64,000 bases of DNA from Tribonema minus (GCA_017506865.1 JAFCMP010000090.1:434001-498000), one strand, 5' to 3'; counted from the first letter of the stretch, positions 23,701-35,936 are shown. Made by a program: numbers and translations. The notes: generated from the letters alone by a model not told the origin.

Positions 23701-24395
23701 CCACCATCAAGGACGTCTATGGCGTGGACCGCTCCAAGCTGAGGGTCTTCATCCACTATCTTCCGCAGGTGACGTTCACGCTGAAGGCGATGTGACCGCG
23801 CAGTCTCCTGTGCACATAGATTATGAAGTGCTTGGTGCGAGGCATGCGCCGTACGCTAGATTGCACTGACATGAGCACTGTCTGCAGGGTGCTTCATGTG
23901 TGATGATCTCGTGCGCGGGACGTGCGCCTTGCCCCAAGTGTACCCAGTGGTGAGAAGAACTGCAGTAGCTGGTGCACGCGCCCTTCATTTGCAGACATGC
24001 GGTCGTGCATCCGCTGTTGAAGGTGCAAACATCTGCGCCATGCGTGTTCTCGCCACACAGGCCCAACTAACGCTGGCCAGTCCTTGATGCATCTTGCATG
24101 TTTCACTGTCAGCACGATACTGTATGTATCACAAGCTGCCCCGCGCCCCCTTCTGCCACCTCACAAGCCCCCCCCCCCTCCCTCCCTCCATCCCCTGCAG
24201 TTTTTTGCGTTCCACATGCACTTCACGAGCCACCTGAACCAGGTGAACGTGCTGCCCGAGAAGGCGCACCTGGTGCCGGACATCATCCAGAACCTCGAGA
24301 GCGACGGCGACTACTATGCCAAGCGCACCATGCAGTTCTCGGTCAAGACCGACGACAAGCTCTACAAGCTCATGGAGCCCTTCCTGGAGATGTGA
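17731..24395 (+). CDS. DCPS: DcpS-type scavenger mRNA decapping enzyme
   Basis: Hydrolyses the m7GpppN cap left after 3'-5' mRNA decay. Nine exons: 17731-17781, 17886-18053, 18713-18842, 20073-20146, 20894-21042, 22319-22473, 23282-23390, 23690-23768, 24201-24395. Phases all agree, giving 369 aa (human DCPS is 337). The N-terminal dimer-swap domain ends at VICPASDRQVSRF. Cap-binding residues are kept: Trp191 in SLNWLYNVLDGKKEAERV and the Asp-x-Lys of NIDTKW (221-223). GLASLRDLRAEHVPML and RVFIHYLP are family hallmarks. The HIT motif reads FFAFHMHF: catalytic His310 and His312 are present, but the first His of the usual HxHxH is Ala308. The start is less sure: Met21 at 17898 would also work if exon 1 is not used. 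Exon 5 could start 6 bases later. The intron after exon 3 carries ghosts of that exon. Confidence 0.93.
18826..19265 (+). repeat. Tandem ghosts of DcpS exon 3 donor with palindromes
   Basis: Four units follow one another. Each starts with the exon 3 end and donor (gagcgagag(c/t)ggcgcaggtgagc at 18826, about 18942 and about 19090; acceptor-like gcgccgcag variant at about 19197). Each continues with gctgcgagagggctg(g/a)tgtt and ends at a TTCAAGTACTTGAA dyad with the tail GTTTAGGAG. Only the first unit is the true exon edge. Confidence 0.85.
21128..21171 (+). repeat. Telomere-like (TTAGGG) tract in DcpS intron
   Basis: Degenerate TTAGGG copies (cttagggttacggctaggg, then ctagggttagggttaggct) lie shortly after exon 5 of the DcpS gene. 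Confidence 0.8.
21957..22265 (+). repeat. Three-unit 120-bp tandem repeat in DcpS intron
   Basis: Units begin near 21958, 22078 and 22197 (tatgctcttgaaagggcttc and relatives) and share cagccgtcagcttca, ctctcgcgca/actcttgcgcag and gtcagcgcccgtgctcac. The last unit abuts the C-rich tract of the exon 6 acceptor. Confidence 0.85.
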
Positions 24396-24432
24396 GCACT
24401 GTCGCACAGAATCGGTGCTGCTTTTTTTGTTT

Positions 24433-24456
24433 GGGGGGGGGGGGGGGGGGGGGGGG
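24433..24456 (+). repeat. 24-base poly-G run
   Basis: Uninterrupted G run 38 bases after the DcpS stop codon, preceded by a short T run. It would sit in the 3' UTR if the transcript extends that far. The length is likely polymorphic. Confidence 0.9.
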
Positions 24457-24853
24457 ATAAGGTTGAGTAAATGGCGCTGCGGGGTGTGTTGATGATGTGC
24501 GCCGGCACTGCAGTGTGTGCAATTGAAGCTGGCTCGGCGGTAGGATCATTTCATGTGCACCAGGGCTGCTGGCAGATGGGTAATACCTGTAAAGGGTGCA
24601 TGCGAAGCTGGTGCTGCATTCTGGAGAGAATAGGGGCCTACTGGTTTTCACTTCATATAGCTTGTAAGCTACAACTTCGGAAGCCGGCGCGTATATGGCG
24701 TGGGCAGCGCAGCCCCGGCTGGCCTTGCATAAGGGCAACGGCGACGTAGACGACACATTCAGCTTGTCACGACACGCGTTCGGGCAGTGCGGCAGCAGAC
24801 CTCTTCGCCAGAAGATATCTTCGCCGCATGCCCACATCTAGAGCATTGCCGGG

Positions 24854-24907
24854 GGAAATCCCCAGGGATTTCCCTGGCATGGAAATCCCCAGGGATTTCC
24901 CTGGCTA
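24854..24907. repeat. 27-bp palindromic repeat, two tandem units
   Basis: The unit ggaaatccccagggatttcc is itself an almost perfect dyad, followed by ctggcat, and occurs at 24854 and 24881. It could form nested hairpins. Confidence 0.9.
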
Positions 24908-26699
24908 TGTTTGTCTTGGGAACATGATGTGGGCATCCACATCATGCCCACGCGGATGCCACCAGCAACTGAAGTTGCATTGTGTTGGTACATCGTGTTG
25001 GTACCGAGCACGGTATCGTGCTGGTACTGCCAGTGAGCGCGGGCTTTGTGAGCCTGCACTTTGGTGCTGCAGCAAAGCTGGAGCTGCTAAATTCAGCGGC
25101 GTGCGATAGGAGGCCCGTCAGGGCGTCTCATTGCTGCCACTTGTTGCGCCCAGAGCTGTTGATACAACGGCTGGGGCGCACAACACGTTGGTGTCATGTC
25201 TGAAAGTGAAGTCTACAGTGGTCGGGCCATTTCATGCTCCAAGTACATGAAGTTTTTTTCACAAAATGCATCCACTGCAAATGCCCTGCTCTGCTTTTTG
25301 CGCTGCACAACGCCTTCAGTACCGTGCTAGCTTGCTCGCGTGGGTATACTCTACATTGTGCGGATGCCATGGCTTGCGCTTTTTGCGTTCGGGCTGCTGC
25401 ACACCTTGTCCATGCAAGTCACCCACCCTCGAGGATGAAAAATGCCGACATCAAACTCTTTTGTGGCAGAGAGTGTTTGCGCGTTGGCGTTTAAGTGCGG
25501 TGCAGCAGCAAGCATGGCAACGCAGTTGTGGCCCGTTGTCTGCATCTGCGATGCTTGTTTGTATCAACATCCATCTGCATGTTTTTTTGAAAAGAAGTTT
25601 TTTTCACAAAGCGCAAAAGAGAGTTTAGTTGACTTTCATACAACATGGAGAGCACCTCATGAAAGCATGACTTGTTTGTCGAGACGCTTGCAAACATGCA
25701 TTCTATACCATCGCAACCGTGCATCAGGCCTAGTAGGGTTGTTTGTTACGATACTATGCGACAATCATGGACGGTGCTGAAGTGGAGATGCCAAATCAAG
25801 CAGAACATACGAGGCATGCGCGATGCATACACATGGGGAACCCTGCCGCACCACCGCGTCGTCTGCTGATACTCGGCGCGTCGTAGTTCAACGTAAACGC
25901 AGAAGATCTTTTTCATGACCGCTGTCACGTAAGTCGCCGATGATGATCACAAAGCGCGGTGTGCGTGCGCCGCGTCCAGTCCAACGTTGCAAAGCACACA
26001 GGCACGTGCCAAGCGCAGCAAAGCGCAGCAAAGCGACATCTTGATCAGAGAACACAACACACAATCATACGCGCGAGCGAGAACGTCAGCGTGTGTCATC
26101 ATGCAAGTTGCAGCACACAATAATTAGCTTCCCTGCGGCGCAATGCATGCATCGTCACGGCGGATCTGCAGAACGCGCTTCACCACACAACGCTACCTGC
26201 ACGCACACACAGGTACAGCGCATCGCATCAAGTCCGCATCAGCCTTTCAAAGCCCGCGAGAAGGCGTGCTGTTTCCCCGGAGGTTGACGTTGTGAGAATA
26301 AACTGAAAACAATTCCACTTTCCCAAAGCGAGTACACGACCTTGCTGCAGCTGACTGGTGGAGGCGTGCTGTTCGAAGACCATTGCACTATGCGAGGTGA
26401 ACACAGAGTCGTAGACCTCACAACAAGAGCCCGTGGAATGGTTGAAGTCTCGTACGCTCGAAGTCTCACATACGCTCGCTGACACGTAGGCACCTCTTGG
26501 GTTAGGAAGTGCGATTGCCAGCTGCAACACTCGATCAATGACGACAGAGGACGCAAGCGGTAACTCCTCACTCCGAGTTCTCAAATACCGCAGGCAAAGA
26601 GTCTCAGCCACTTACGGCTCGCCGTGCCCAAGAGGAAAGCCATAGCGCAAGAGGAGCAGCAGCGAGTGAGAGAAAGAGAGGCGATCTCTCCGCGATTGA

Positions 26700-27657
26700 A
26701 TGAAACAGCTTCAACTTGCCGCTGGCAAGCTCCAGGTGAGAGGGTTGTCGGTCCCGTCTGTCCCACACACTGCAGTCAGCGGAGAGGCGATGGCGTTGCG
26801 GGGTTCAAGTACGTCGCGTTCCCCACCCTTGCTCCCTGCCTGCATCTCACATCACTCACACAGCCCAACTCAACTGTATCTCCCGCACCTCAGACCAAAG
26901 CAGCAGAGCATTGCCCGCACGAGCTACAAAGGCATCACCTGCAGCAGCGATACAAGATCATGGGCGGTCTCAAGCGAAACATGGGGATGGTGCGCAGCTG
27001 TGCGTTCGCAGACCTCAGCGGCCTCCTTGACGAGGAATCAGAGTGAGTTACTTTGCCCCCCTTGCGGCTGGTATAATTGCTCTGTCTGAATCATCTGCTC
27101 CTCACGACTATCCATGGTGCGCGCGCGCGTCTTGCTTGTACCGTATCCAATGCATGATACTCACAACCTCTTTTCTGCTGCCTTTACGTCGCAGATGTAG
27201 CAGCCGGAGCAGCAGCAACGCCAGCAGCAGCAGTGCAGGCAGCTGGGATGGCCCCGTCCTCGCCTGCGGCCTCCCGCCTCGCAGCAGGCGTCCGAAACGC
27301 AGGGCAACATCAGGCTGCAAGTACACTGCGGATCCTCTCCCGGCAGCCTTCTTCTCCAAGGCTCTGGGCAGATGCCCTCCCATTGCGCAGCACAATCTGA
27401 GCTCTACCCCGCTAGAGACCGGTGCCTTTGATTTCTACATCCCGGACGGCGGCAGCGAAACGGAGAGCATGAGCAGCTCCGAAACGGACAGCAGCAGCTG
27501 CGGCTCGGCCGGCGGCGCCGCGCACGCCTACGGCTTCAGCTTCACCCCCGCGCGCTGCCGGGACGCGACCGACAAGCTCGACGGCGCCAGCAGCAGGGAA
27601 GTCCCCCTGCGGCGCGGCGACATCTCCAAGCTGTGCGAGCTGCTGGCCGCGTGCTGA
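26700..27657 (+). CDS. Unknown Ser-rich protein, three exons
   Basis: Model: 26700-26735, 26894-27042, 27195-27657, giving 215 aa with consistent phases. The second exon could instead begin at 26945 (after ctgcag), shortening the protein by 17 residues. Exon 2 encodes QRYKIMGGLKRNMGMVRSCA. Exon 3 opens with a Ser/Asn tract, then a basic patch (SRRPKRRATSG), then FDFYIPDGGSETESM and further Ser/acidic repeats. I recognise no domain. The composition suggests a largely disordered, possibly nuclear protein, which is inference only. The short first exon is the weakest part of the model. Confidence 0.5.
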
Positions 27658-29369
27658 GTCGCCCCACACCTTCGCGCACACGCGCGACAAGCCCGCGTGC
27701 ATTGCGGGGGGTCCGCCCCCCCCCGCTGCGCGGGAGCAGCGCTCCCCCTGTGGGCCCTTGGCCACCCGCTGCTCCCGCGGCGCGCGGCACATACAAGTTT
27801 TTTGTGTTTACACGTAAGTTGTCTTGTACTTTAGGTGCGCCCGCGCAGCGTCGTGCGCGGCGCGAGCGCACACTTCCCCCCACCCCCACCCCCCCTTGTG
27901 GGCGTGCCCACGGCCGTGGTGCGGTCACGTACAGCCGTGCACGCGGCCCGTGGCTGGCATAACAAACAACCCAATCGTAAGGCATAGAGATGGTGCCCCC
28001 GCGCCGCCGCGGCCACGTGATTTTGTGTGGGTCACTGTGTGACACACTACTGTTCCGCGGGGAGCGAATGCGTGCTGGCCCCCGACGTCGTGCGCGCAGT
28101 GCTGGTCATGCGGCGCGCGCACGCGGGAGCGTCACCGCTGCCACTCCGGATCAACTTCACCCCCACACCCCGCCCCCCACCTAGAGTCTAAGTTGTTTAT
28201 AGAAGCTCAGTACAGGGACGAGACGTCAGCGATGCCTATGGGCCACACACCAATCTGTTGCTGTAGCGGTCATGGCGCCTGATTGGGTGTGATATCAGTA
28301 GACGCGCGAGAGAGCGCCTAGCCGTACGTCATTAAGTGTGCTGCAGACTGTGTACAGTACGAAGAGAGAGTGCAAGCCCGCAGCCATTTCATCAAAAATG
28401 AGATAGCACTACCACACCGCATACCTGCTGTCTTTTGCGCATTGTCCTGTGCTTGCTGTTTCATAACTGCTGCTGCTGCCCGGTGTCTGCCATGAGCACA
28501 TTCATCTGCCTTGCTATGTGGTCTGACCTGAGTCATGCTGACCGTAGGCTTTCTTTCTCCTTCTCGCATGCTTGGCCTGCGGCTACTACTCCGGCTTGTT
28601 TGCTGTTTGGTTGCCTATTCCGCAAATGCATGTAGAGTCCAGCAGTGCACATTGCCTCTGAGTCCTCGTAAGCTCAAGTATGCGCATGATGAGAGTGGTG
28701 TAAGGTTGAAGAATGCGCATTCGTGAAGATAGTGTTGAGTGAGCACTCGGCAGTATGCAAACATCAGTACCTATGTTCGCATCAGCTGGTAGGACGTCAG
28801 CGTATGCAGGAACTCGCTATTTCCTGCTAGCACCGATGACGCGTTGTTAACACACCATGCGAGCATCACCTTCGAACACGTGTACACAGATGTGCGTTGC
28901 TTCAATTCATGGCAGCCCCTACAATGACAATGTAGAAGTATAGATTCTGGATTTATATTCCACGCAAGTTCTCAGGAAGAAGTTGTGTTTCTTTTGTTGT
29001 GTGCCATCTACTGTAAAGAAGAGGTAGCAGCATAGCCTTTGGGATATAACCGTGCTCCTGCAGAAAGGCAACTTGAAGTTGGTGACAGGTGAGGTTCTAA
29101 AAGTGTATGCTACGAAAGTCTTGTGTAGCAGCTTCAGCAATGTTGAGAGCTAAAGGTCGGTTTAACAACGTCTATGTCAGCTTTATAAATAAAAAGCAGC
29201 TGAACTCCCCCTCCCTAAAAAAAAAAAACCCCCGGGGTTTACCAGACCCCGCAGATGTGCCGTTGCATGGCTCGCCGCATCTGATTGGCTGCTGTCATGG
29301 GCTGGGGCACGCTTGGCCGCGAGCCTCCATCAAACTTCCAGCACTTACCGCTAAACAACTATTGCTACC
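27658..29369. other. Intergenic, upstream of multicopper oxidase gene
   Basis: Contains C- and G-runs at 27705-27730 and 27870-27895 and an A-run joined to ccccc/ggggtttacc at 29217-29241. No gene is recognised. The sequence ctttataaataaaaag at about 29180-29195 is TATA-like and roughly 175 bases before the ATG, but nothing confirms it as a promoter. Confidence 0.5.
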
Positions 29370-32300
29370 ATGAAGGTCGCAGGGCTTGCTCTGAGCTTCC
29401 TCGGCGTGGCGCTGCCCCAGGGAGCGCTGGCGATTGTGCGCAAATACTACAGTGAGTGCGGAAGAGTAGTTTGCATCTCGTCATGCGATCCTGCCAAAGC
29501 AATGAGCGTTGCGTGCCAGTGCTGCAATTATCTTGATGGATTGGGTTTGCAAAAGTATCCTGGTGTTGTTGGTTGCGTGCCGCCATCATACTGTGTGTCC
29601 GCTGTCGGCTGTGCCCTCGAGACTGAAATGCGAAGTTCCCTGCCAGTTGAATTCGCCTCGATGTCCTGCATCTAGTCGTTGCAAAGCCGCCTCTTGCCAC
29701 TCGACGGTCACAAGCTCCTTTCAGGTTGATTTCGCGAAGCACGCAGCACATTTGCCAGTGGCTTACAACGCAGCGCACACTTTTACCGGTGGCGGCTGCT
29801 TCTACCGTCCTTCTAGTTTCTTGATGTTGCTGCGCTGCAATATAACAGATCCACTAATTGAGATTTTGCACACATTCTCTCACAGTTGCCGCGGAAGAAG
29901 TCATATGGGACTACGCTCCCAGCGGCATGAATCTGTACGACGGCACCCCCGTCGGCACCGGCGCCGCCGCCGTCTTCCTGCAAGACACCCCCGGCACCGT
30001 GGGCAGGGTGTACAAGAAGGCCATCTACAGGGAGTACACGGATGAGACATTCACTGTTGCCAAGCCCTCGCCGGCGTGGCAGGGCTTCCTGGGGCCCGCC
30101 ATCAGAGCAGAGGTGAGCAGCCGGCTTCTGATAGGCCATACATACACACATACGTGCCAAAGGCATGCACTGCAGAGTGTGTCAATGCTGCTGCCTGCAC
30201 GTATGCATGCCTCTGCCCCCTGGTCGAGCGGCGTGCACGGCGGCGGTTGTTGCGGCGCTGAGCGCGTGCAGCGCGAACAGAGAGCGGTGTGCACAGGCGG
30301 CGCCACGAAGTGACCACATGTCGTGCGCCGTCCGGAGCTAGCGCAGGGCTGACGCGGCCACGGCCCTGCCAATGGTCCACTCATAGCGCTCACTGAAAAG
30401 GATTGGACGTACGTGACTGGACCGTGTGAGCTCGCTTTGCCAAGCGTGGTTGCGCATGCTCGCTGCGAGTAAAACCGCTACCAGACAAACCCCATCGCCC
30501 GCTAAAAAACGCAACCGCGCATCAGCAGGTGGGCGCTTCAGTTGCGACATGCACAGCTCGCAGTTGAAGTAAAACCACCACAAGCAGACTAACCCCACCG
30601 CCTGCCCAAACGTAACTCCTCTTTTGGCAGGTGGGCGACTCCCTGGAGGTCCTCTTCAACAACAAGTGCACGCTGCCGTACTCCATGCACCCGCACGGCG
30701 TCGCGTACGACAAGGCCGACGAGGGCGTCAACTACATGTTTGCGGTTGGCAAGTCCGGCGCCGTCATGCCCAACACCATGAACCTGTACACGGTGCGTAA
30801 CCCCGTCGCTTGTACTGCGCGTGTACTGTGCAGGGCCTGCTGCATGTACCTGTGTGCTGCGCTGGTCGTTGTGAGCGTTCCAGACGATGTGTCTGCGCGC
30901 GCAGCTATATGTTGAGTGTTGGAGGAACCTGTCAGTCATGTTCTGTAGCATGTGCAACACAGTGCAACTGCTTTGAAGTATACGGCACTGCGCCAATAGT
31001 ACATCAGTGTGCTTTTCATTGATGCATCCACCTGCACAGTGGCGTCTGGCGACCAACGCGACCCTAACTCATCGCCTCACTTTGCCGTCGGTTACAGTGG
31101 AACGTTCCGGAGCGCGCCGGGCCCGGTCCCGCTGATGGCGCCGCCGTCATGTGGTCATACCACTCGCACAACAACGAGGTGAGCACCACTGTCATTTGTT
31201 TGACGCAAGGCTGTATGACTCCATGTGAACCACTCGCACACAAGACTTCCAAGTGCCCTCACAGTACAACAAATATGGTGCTGTCAAATGAACGTTGAAT
31301 GTCAGCTTCGTCTGGCCCATGGCCGTGAAACACCGAGTGCTGCCTGCACTCAAGGTTTCAGGACATGTGACCATGACCATGAGTGACGCGATCGAGTTGT
31401 TGCACCTCTAGTCGGGCAGCTTTGAGGCCCATTGCAGTTTGCTGTACACTGCATGGCAGGGAAAGGTGTGCACTGCTTGGCGAGCAATGCTTTGAACAGC
31501 AAGCGTGCGGCGATGCTCATCTGTTGCCTCTTGCATCGCTTCGCTGTAGCCATGAACTGTGACGCGCAGGCGGCGCAACTGGTCTCCGGCGCAGCGCACC
31601 GCCCGCCTCGTCCTGTTCAGACTTCAAGTGCAGCTTCGCTTGCCGCACAAATCATGCAGGCTGCGGCCTACCTGTCCCGATGCATTGCCTCACACACTCC
31701 ACACGCGCAGCTGCACTCATGGCCTTTGTTCTGCTGCTGCTTGCCGTACACCTGTACTGCACACTGTACTGTACAGGTAATGGACGTGTACTCCGGCCTC
31801 GCGGGCCCCCTCATTGTCTATGAGGCTGGCATGCTGGATCCCGAAACGAGCGAGGCCCTTGACGTCGACAGGGAGTTTGTCATGATCTTCCAGGTACGAC
31901 TCAGCTGCAAGACCTTCAGGCTGTATGCACTTGCATGCGCGCGAGATTGAAGCACGCCAGTCAGCAGCCTTGTGCCTCGTGATCATGAGGCACAAGTCGG
32001 CGTAGGATGTGTGCACAGTCCGCTTGTACATTCTGAAGCATTTGGACAGTGTGCCACCTCCGACACTTGTCAACTGCATTGGAGCCTGCGTGTCGCGCAC
32101 AAGCTGCAGCAGCGCTCACCCCGCACACACGACGCTGAGCGCTGCAACCCCCACCACGCCACACCGCAGGTGCAGGACGAGAACCAGAGCCACTACCTGG
32201 AGGACAACTGCAAGGCGCACGGCTGCGACAAGCGCTTCCCCCACGAGGACTTTGAGGAGAGCAACCTCATGCACTCCATCAACGGCCGCATGTACGGCAA

Positions 32301-33024
32301 CCTGGCGGGTCTCGACATGGCGGTCGGCGAGAAGATCCGCTGGTTTGTCGCCGCATTCGGCACCGAGGTGAGCCGCGAATGCAGCGCGCGGTGAGGCAGG
32401 CGCTGACATTTTGTTAGCCTTTGTGGTTGTTTGCCTTGTGATGATGTAGATGGTGGTCGCTGACCTGTGGCGCGGCGCGCGCGTGAGCAGAGCACTGCGC
32501 GCGTTTACCGCGCTCCGCAGCTCGTGTCGTTTGCCAAGCAGCGCCGCGCTTGCCAATGGCATGTCTCGTGTGCACTGCGCCGCGCAGCACGTCGTGTTGG
32601 TCAGTTTGAATGCCAACGCCGTCTACTTGGGAACACGAGCCTTCAACATAAGCCCCCGGGGGCATGATTCCATGCATGCACCCATGCTTGAACGCCATCC
32701 GGTCTGACCCCCCGCGCATCCCCCCCCCCGCCTCCCCCCCCCCCCTCCCCGCGCGCACCGCAGGTGGACCTCCACAGCGCGCACTGGCACGGCAACACGC
32801 TGCTGCTCAACGACCACCGCGTGGACGTGGTGGACCTCATGCCCGCTTCGTTCCGCGTCCTCCTCATGACGCCGGACGAGGCCGGCAAGTACCTCGTGCA
32901 CTGCCACGTCAACGACCACATCACCGCGGGCATGCTCGCTTACTACACCGTCTACGCGGATCCCGCGCAGGTGCCCGCTGCCGCGCCCGCCGCGCCCGTG
33001 ATGCTGGCGGGCGCGGGGCCGTAA
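29370..33024 (+). CDS. Two-cupredoxin multicopper oxidase, hephaestin-like
   Basis: Likely copper-dependent ferroxidase or related oxidase, secreted or at the cell surface. Seven exons: 29370-29451, 29886-30112, 30631-30792, 31098-31178, 31777-31893, 32170-32367, 32764-33024; all phases agree, 375 aa. Residues 1-21 are a signal peptide. Domain 1 has the ceruloplasmin-family blocks WDYAPSGMN, YKKAIYREYTDETF, WQGFLGPAIRAE and GLAGPLIVYEAG. Domain 2 has MHSINGRMYGNLAGL. All four HxH pairs of the trinuclear site are visible: H123-P-H125, H179-S-H181, H296-W-H298, H335-C-H337. The type 1 site is complete in domain 2 (H293, C336, H341, M346); domain 1 lacks the type 1 Cys. Ceruloplasmin and hephaestin have six such domains, so this is a minimal form resembling their first plus last domains. 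Substrate is inferred from the family. Confidence 0.9.
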
Positions 33025-34530
33025 CTGTCAGCAGCAGCGCTCCACACAGTGCTCCTTCCCCCCCCCCCCTCTTCTCCCCCCCCATCATGCCCTAGTGCAG
33101 CAGTGCTCAGAGCACGGCTGCGCGAGCGGCGCGCGGTCGGTCGGTATGTCAGCGCTCGCTCGCACGCATCAGACGGCATCACACACACTCACAGAGACCA
33201 CACAGAGACGTACATGCACGCATCACAATGGCCAGACGTGCGGGGGCGTCCAGGGACGCCCCACGAGCCGCAGGGCACAGTTCGACATTTCCTTTCCCTT
33301 TTCTACTACTTAGTCGGCAGCGATAGCGGCGGCGGCCGCAGCGGCAGCAGCTCGCGGCGCAGCAGCGCTCGCACGCGCTCGCTGTGCTGCCGAGCGTGCG
33401 CCACTGCGGCCGCGCCATCTGGTACCGTGCGATGCCGTTCCGAGGCCTCTTGTCGGCCTTCTGTTGAGGGGGGGCGCAGCCAGTCTGTACGCAGGCTGTA
33501 GGGGCTGCAGCAGCAAGATCAACAGTGCTCAGTGTGTGTGTGTGTTGTTGAATTTACGGGTGCACGCGGCCGCTCTGCGCGTCCCCGCACGCTGTTACTG
33601 CTACCGCACAGCACAGTTTGGAGCTGCGTTGCGGTACAGACACGCCGTCTGTGCTTGCACGCAGCGATGCGCCGTCGGGCAATGCGTGCTAGACGAAGCC
33701 GAGATTGGGGTAGGGGAGGGGTGGGGTGTGGGTGCAGGTTGCGGTTTGGTAATGGTTTCCACCGTGGTCACTCACACTTGAACTTCGTCATTGTATGATT
33801 GCAGACCATCTCCTACATGCGCGTGTGTGTTTGATTTGCTGCTGTTCTGTTTGGTCACCGCATTGAGATTTGCTATGTTCTATGGGCAGCCTCAAACACT
33901 TCTATATGTTTTACGGCATGACCTTTGCCACAGTACATGACGATCGTACACTGCACATGCTTGTGGCCCCGTCGCTGCAATCTCTCACAGTGTATGCTGT
34001 CTTCAACCAGCATCAGCCAGCACCTTGTGCGTAGTGCAGCAACTTGAGAGCCGTGCCGGGCATGATGGCACAAACTGCGCTGATGGACACCAAAACAACT
34101 TGAAGAATGCTCTCCATGTACCCCCTCTGGAGCCAGCAATGTAAAAACTGATGCAAGTGATGATCTGTACAGACTACATGGGATGAAACATGTGTCAATT
34201 CTGTTACATAATGTGTAGTTGCAAAGCTTGTGAACTCTGTTCAAGCATGCGCGTATGTGTCATGATCAACAGCAGATCTAGGTCTAGACCAGATTTGTCA
34301 AAGGGCATATGATCACATTTGCAAGGTTCGGATAGGGACTTAGCGGACTGCAGCCTCTCCAGTCCGTGATGTCAGGCTGGTTCTGTCGTCCACGGCACGT
34401 CAACGTTCCAGCACTCCGTCAAACTAACAGACATTTTGCCAGTGGCAAGGATCTGGCAGCAAATTATGAAGCGCCGCCAGGCATCATCAATTCAGCCAGT
34501 ACCGAGCGCCGCATAGGCAGGCAGGGCGCC
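33025..34530. other. Intergenic, nothing recognised
   Basis: CAGTGCTCAG occurs twice (33101, 33523). No plausible exon chain on either strand. Confidence 0.5.
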
Positions 34531-35177
34531 ATGGTGGTGCTGCTTCTATTGTCGTGGCTCTCGCGAGGCAAGAGGGCTCGAGCGAGGTAACCGAGGTTCA
34601 ACCAAGAGAAGACGTTCGGACCTCGCGGCGACAGTACGCCGTCGAGATCGGGCTGCCGGCATGCGTTGAAGAGAGCGTCCAGGCCATCGGGAAGGTCCGC
34701 TGCTGCCCCAGGTATCGGCGCTTGCCTGCGAGGCTGAGATATTGCCTATTGCGTGCGGCGATCGGAGTATTTGTACGCGTAGACAGAGAAAAGCAAAACT
34801 TGGTTACTCGTATACTCGAGGAGTTCGTACGAGTAGTTGAAGTTGCCGCGCTGGGGTGTCGCAGCGGCGATCTGGTCTGCTGTGCAGCACTGCATGCGTG
34901 CTGGTGGCCCTCGGTAGACGGAGCGCTTATCAGATTTCAGGTCACTTGTGTTCCTGGTGCCTCACGCACGAGTGCGACACTTCAGGCAGGTACAGCACAG
35001 CGGTCTGGTCACACCGAGCACGCCTGGTTTCAACACGCGCAGGGTATGGAGGCGTCGGCTTACACCGCCTTTGGTCAAGGAGCGGCAACTCTGCTGCTAG
35101 ATCCTTGTGTATTGCAAGAACACCCCCATCGCCAAGCAACCTGGCAGCTTTGCAGCACGGGTTCTTACTCCTGTTGA
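34531..35177 (+). CDS. Candidate two-exon gene, hydrophobic N-terminus
   Basis: An ATG at 34531 opens MVVLLLLSWLSRGKRARAR, which looks like a short signal peptide. A donor after 34586 (gcgag|gtaacc) joins in phase to an acceptor at 34711 (tgccccag), giving YRRLPARLRYCLLRAAIGVF and then a charged stretch containing DREKQNLVTRILEEF. The frame stays open to a stop at 35177. An earlier in-frame ATG exists at 34369. No domain is recognised and further introns are possible (for example at tttcag|gtcact near 34940). Chance cannot be excluded. Confidence 0.3.
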
Positions 35178-35928
35178 GCCCATCAGCGTAACCCTAAGGC
35201 AGCTTTGAACCTTGGGGATTAATTATTTTTGATCCCCAAGGCTCAATGCTGCAGTGGCTGGTAGACCTTGAAACTGTCACAAAGCAGATAGACCTTGAAA
35301 CTGTTACAAGCAGGGGGTGAGCAAAGCTTTGGATTCAAAAGATGTTACTTCCACCTGAAATCGGCTGGTAATTGCTTTGGGTCAAAATGGCGAGGCTTTG
35401 GACAGGCCGCCATCACAATGGAGCCGGTCTCGTATACGGTGCGTTGGAAAGCCCCCACACAGTATTTCCAATAATTCGACAGAGGTGGCGTCACTTGCAT
35501 CGGCTACAATTGGCACACCATGTACACCCATGCCGAAGAGCACACCAGTGTCATCTTTGTCAGCAGGTGACGTGAGCGCCGGAGGTGCCGCACTTGCAAT
35601 CCTGACGAGCCGCATATGCATCGCTGTATCTCCAGCACCCATGTACCCATGACTTACACAACAAAGTTGTGTAGTCATCTGAAGTATGCTTGCTGCACAA
35701 GTCAGCATGTGACCATGTATTGCAGCCACATTGCCATTACTTACAACTGCACGGGGCGATTTCAGTCGCAACTCAGTAGGCAGCCCATTCAGCTACATGC
35801 TGGGCTTCGCATGTTGGAAGACAGTGACTCAAGGAGCATGGGGCTGAGTGCATATACTCCAGCAAGCATGAGCCATTATGTGGTGGCGTGGTCACATAAG
35901 AGTCAGCAAAGCATGCCTTGCAATCGCA
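35178..35928. other. Intergenic with hairpin and direct repeat
   Basis: Contains the hairpin at 35210-35241 and a direct repeat with core tagaccttgaaactgt at 35263-35316. No gene is recognised. Confidence 0.5.
35210..35241. repeat. Inverted repeat (hairpin)
   Basis: Ten-base perfect stem ccttggggat / atccccaagg around a 12-base A/T-rich loop. Gene context does not explain it; it may be a relic of a small inverted-repeat element. Confidence 0.8.
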
Positions 35929-35936
35929 CTCTCCCT

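Larger units (their letters stand above)
24396..26699. other. Intergenic between DcpS and unknown gene
   Basis: Holds a 24-base G run at 24433-24456 just after the DcpS stop and a 27-bp palindromic tandem repeat at 24854-24907. A minus-strand frame at 26228-26611 (127 codons) opens only with GTG and shows no domain. Otherwise nothing is recognised. Confidence 0.5.

Noticed and set aside
26228-26611. Minus-strand frame of 127 codons upstream of the Ser-rich gene
   Set aside because: No ATG at its start, no domain, and no splice-consistent partner exon.
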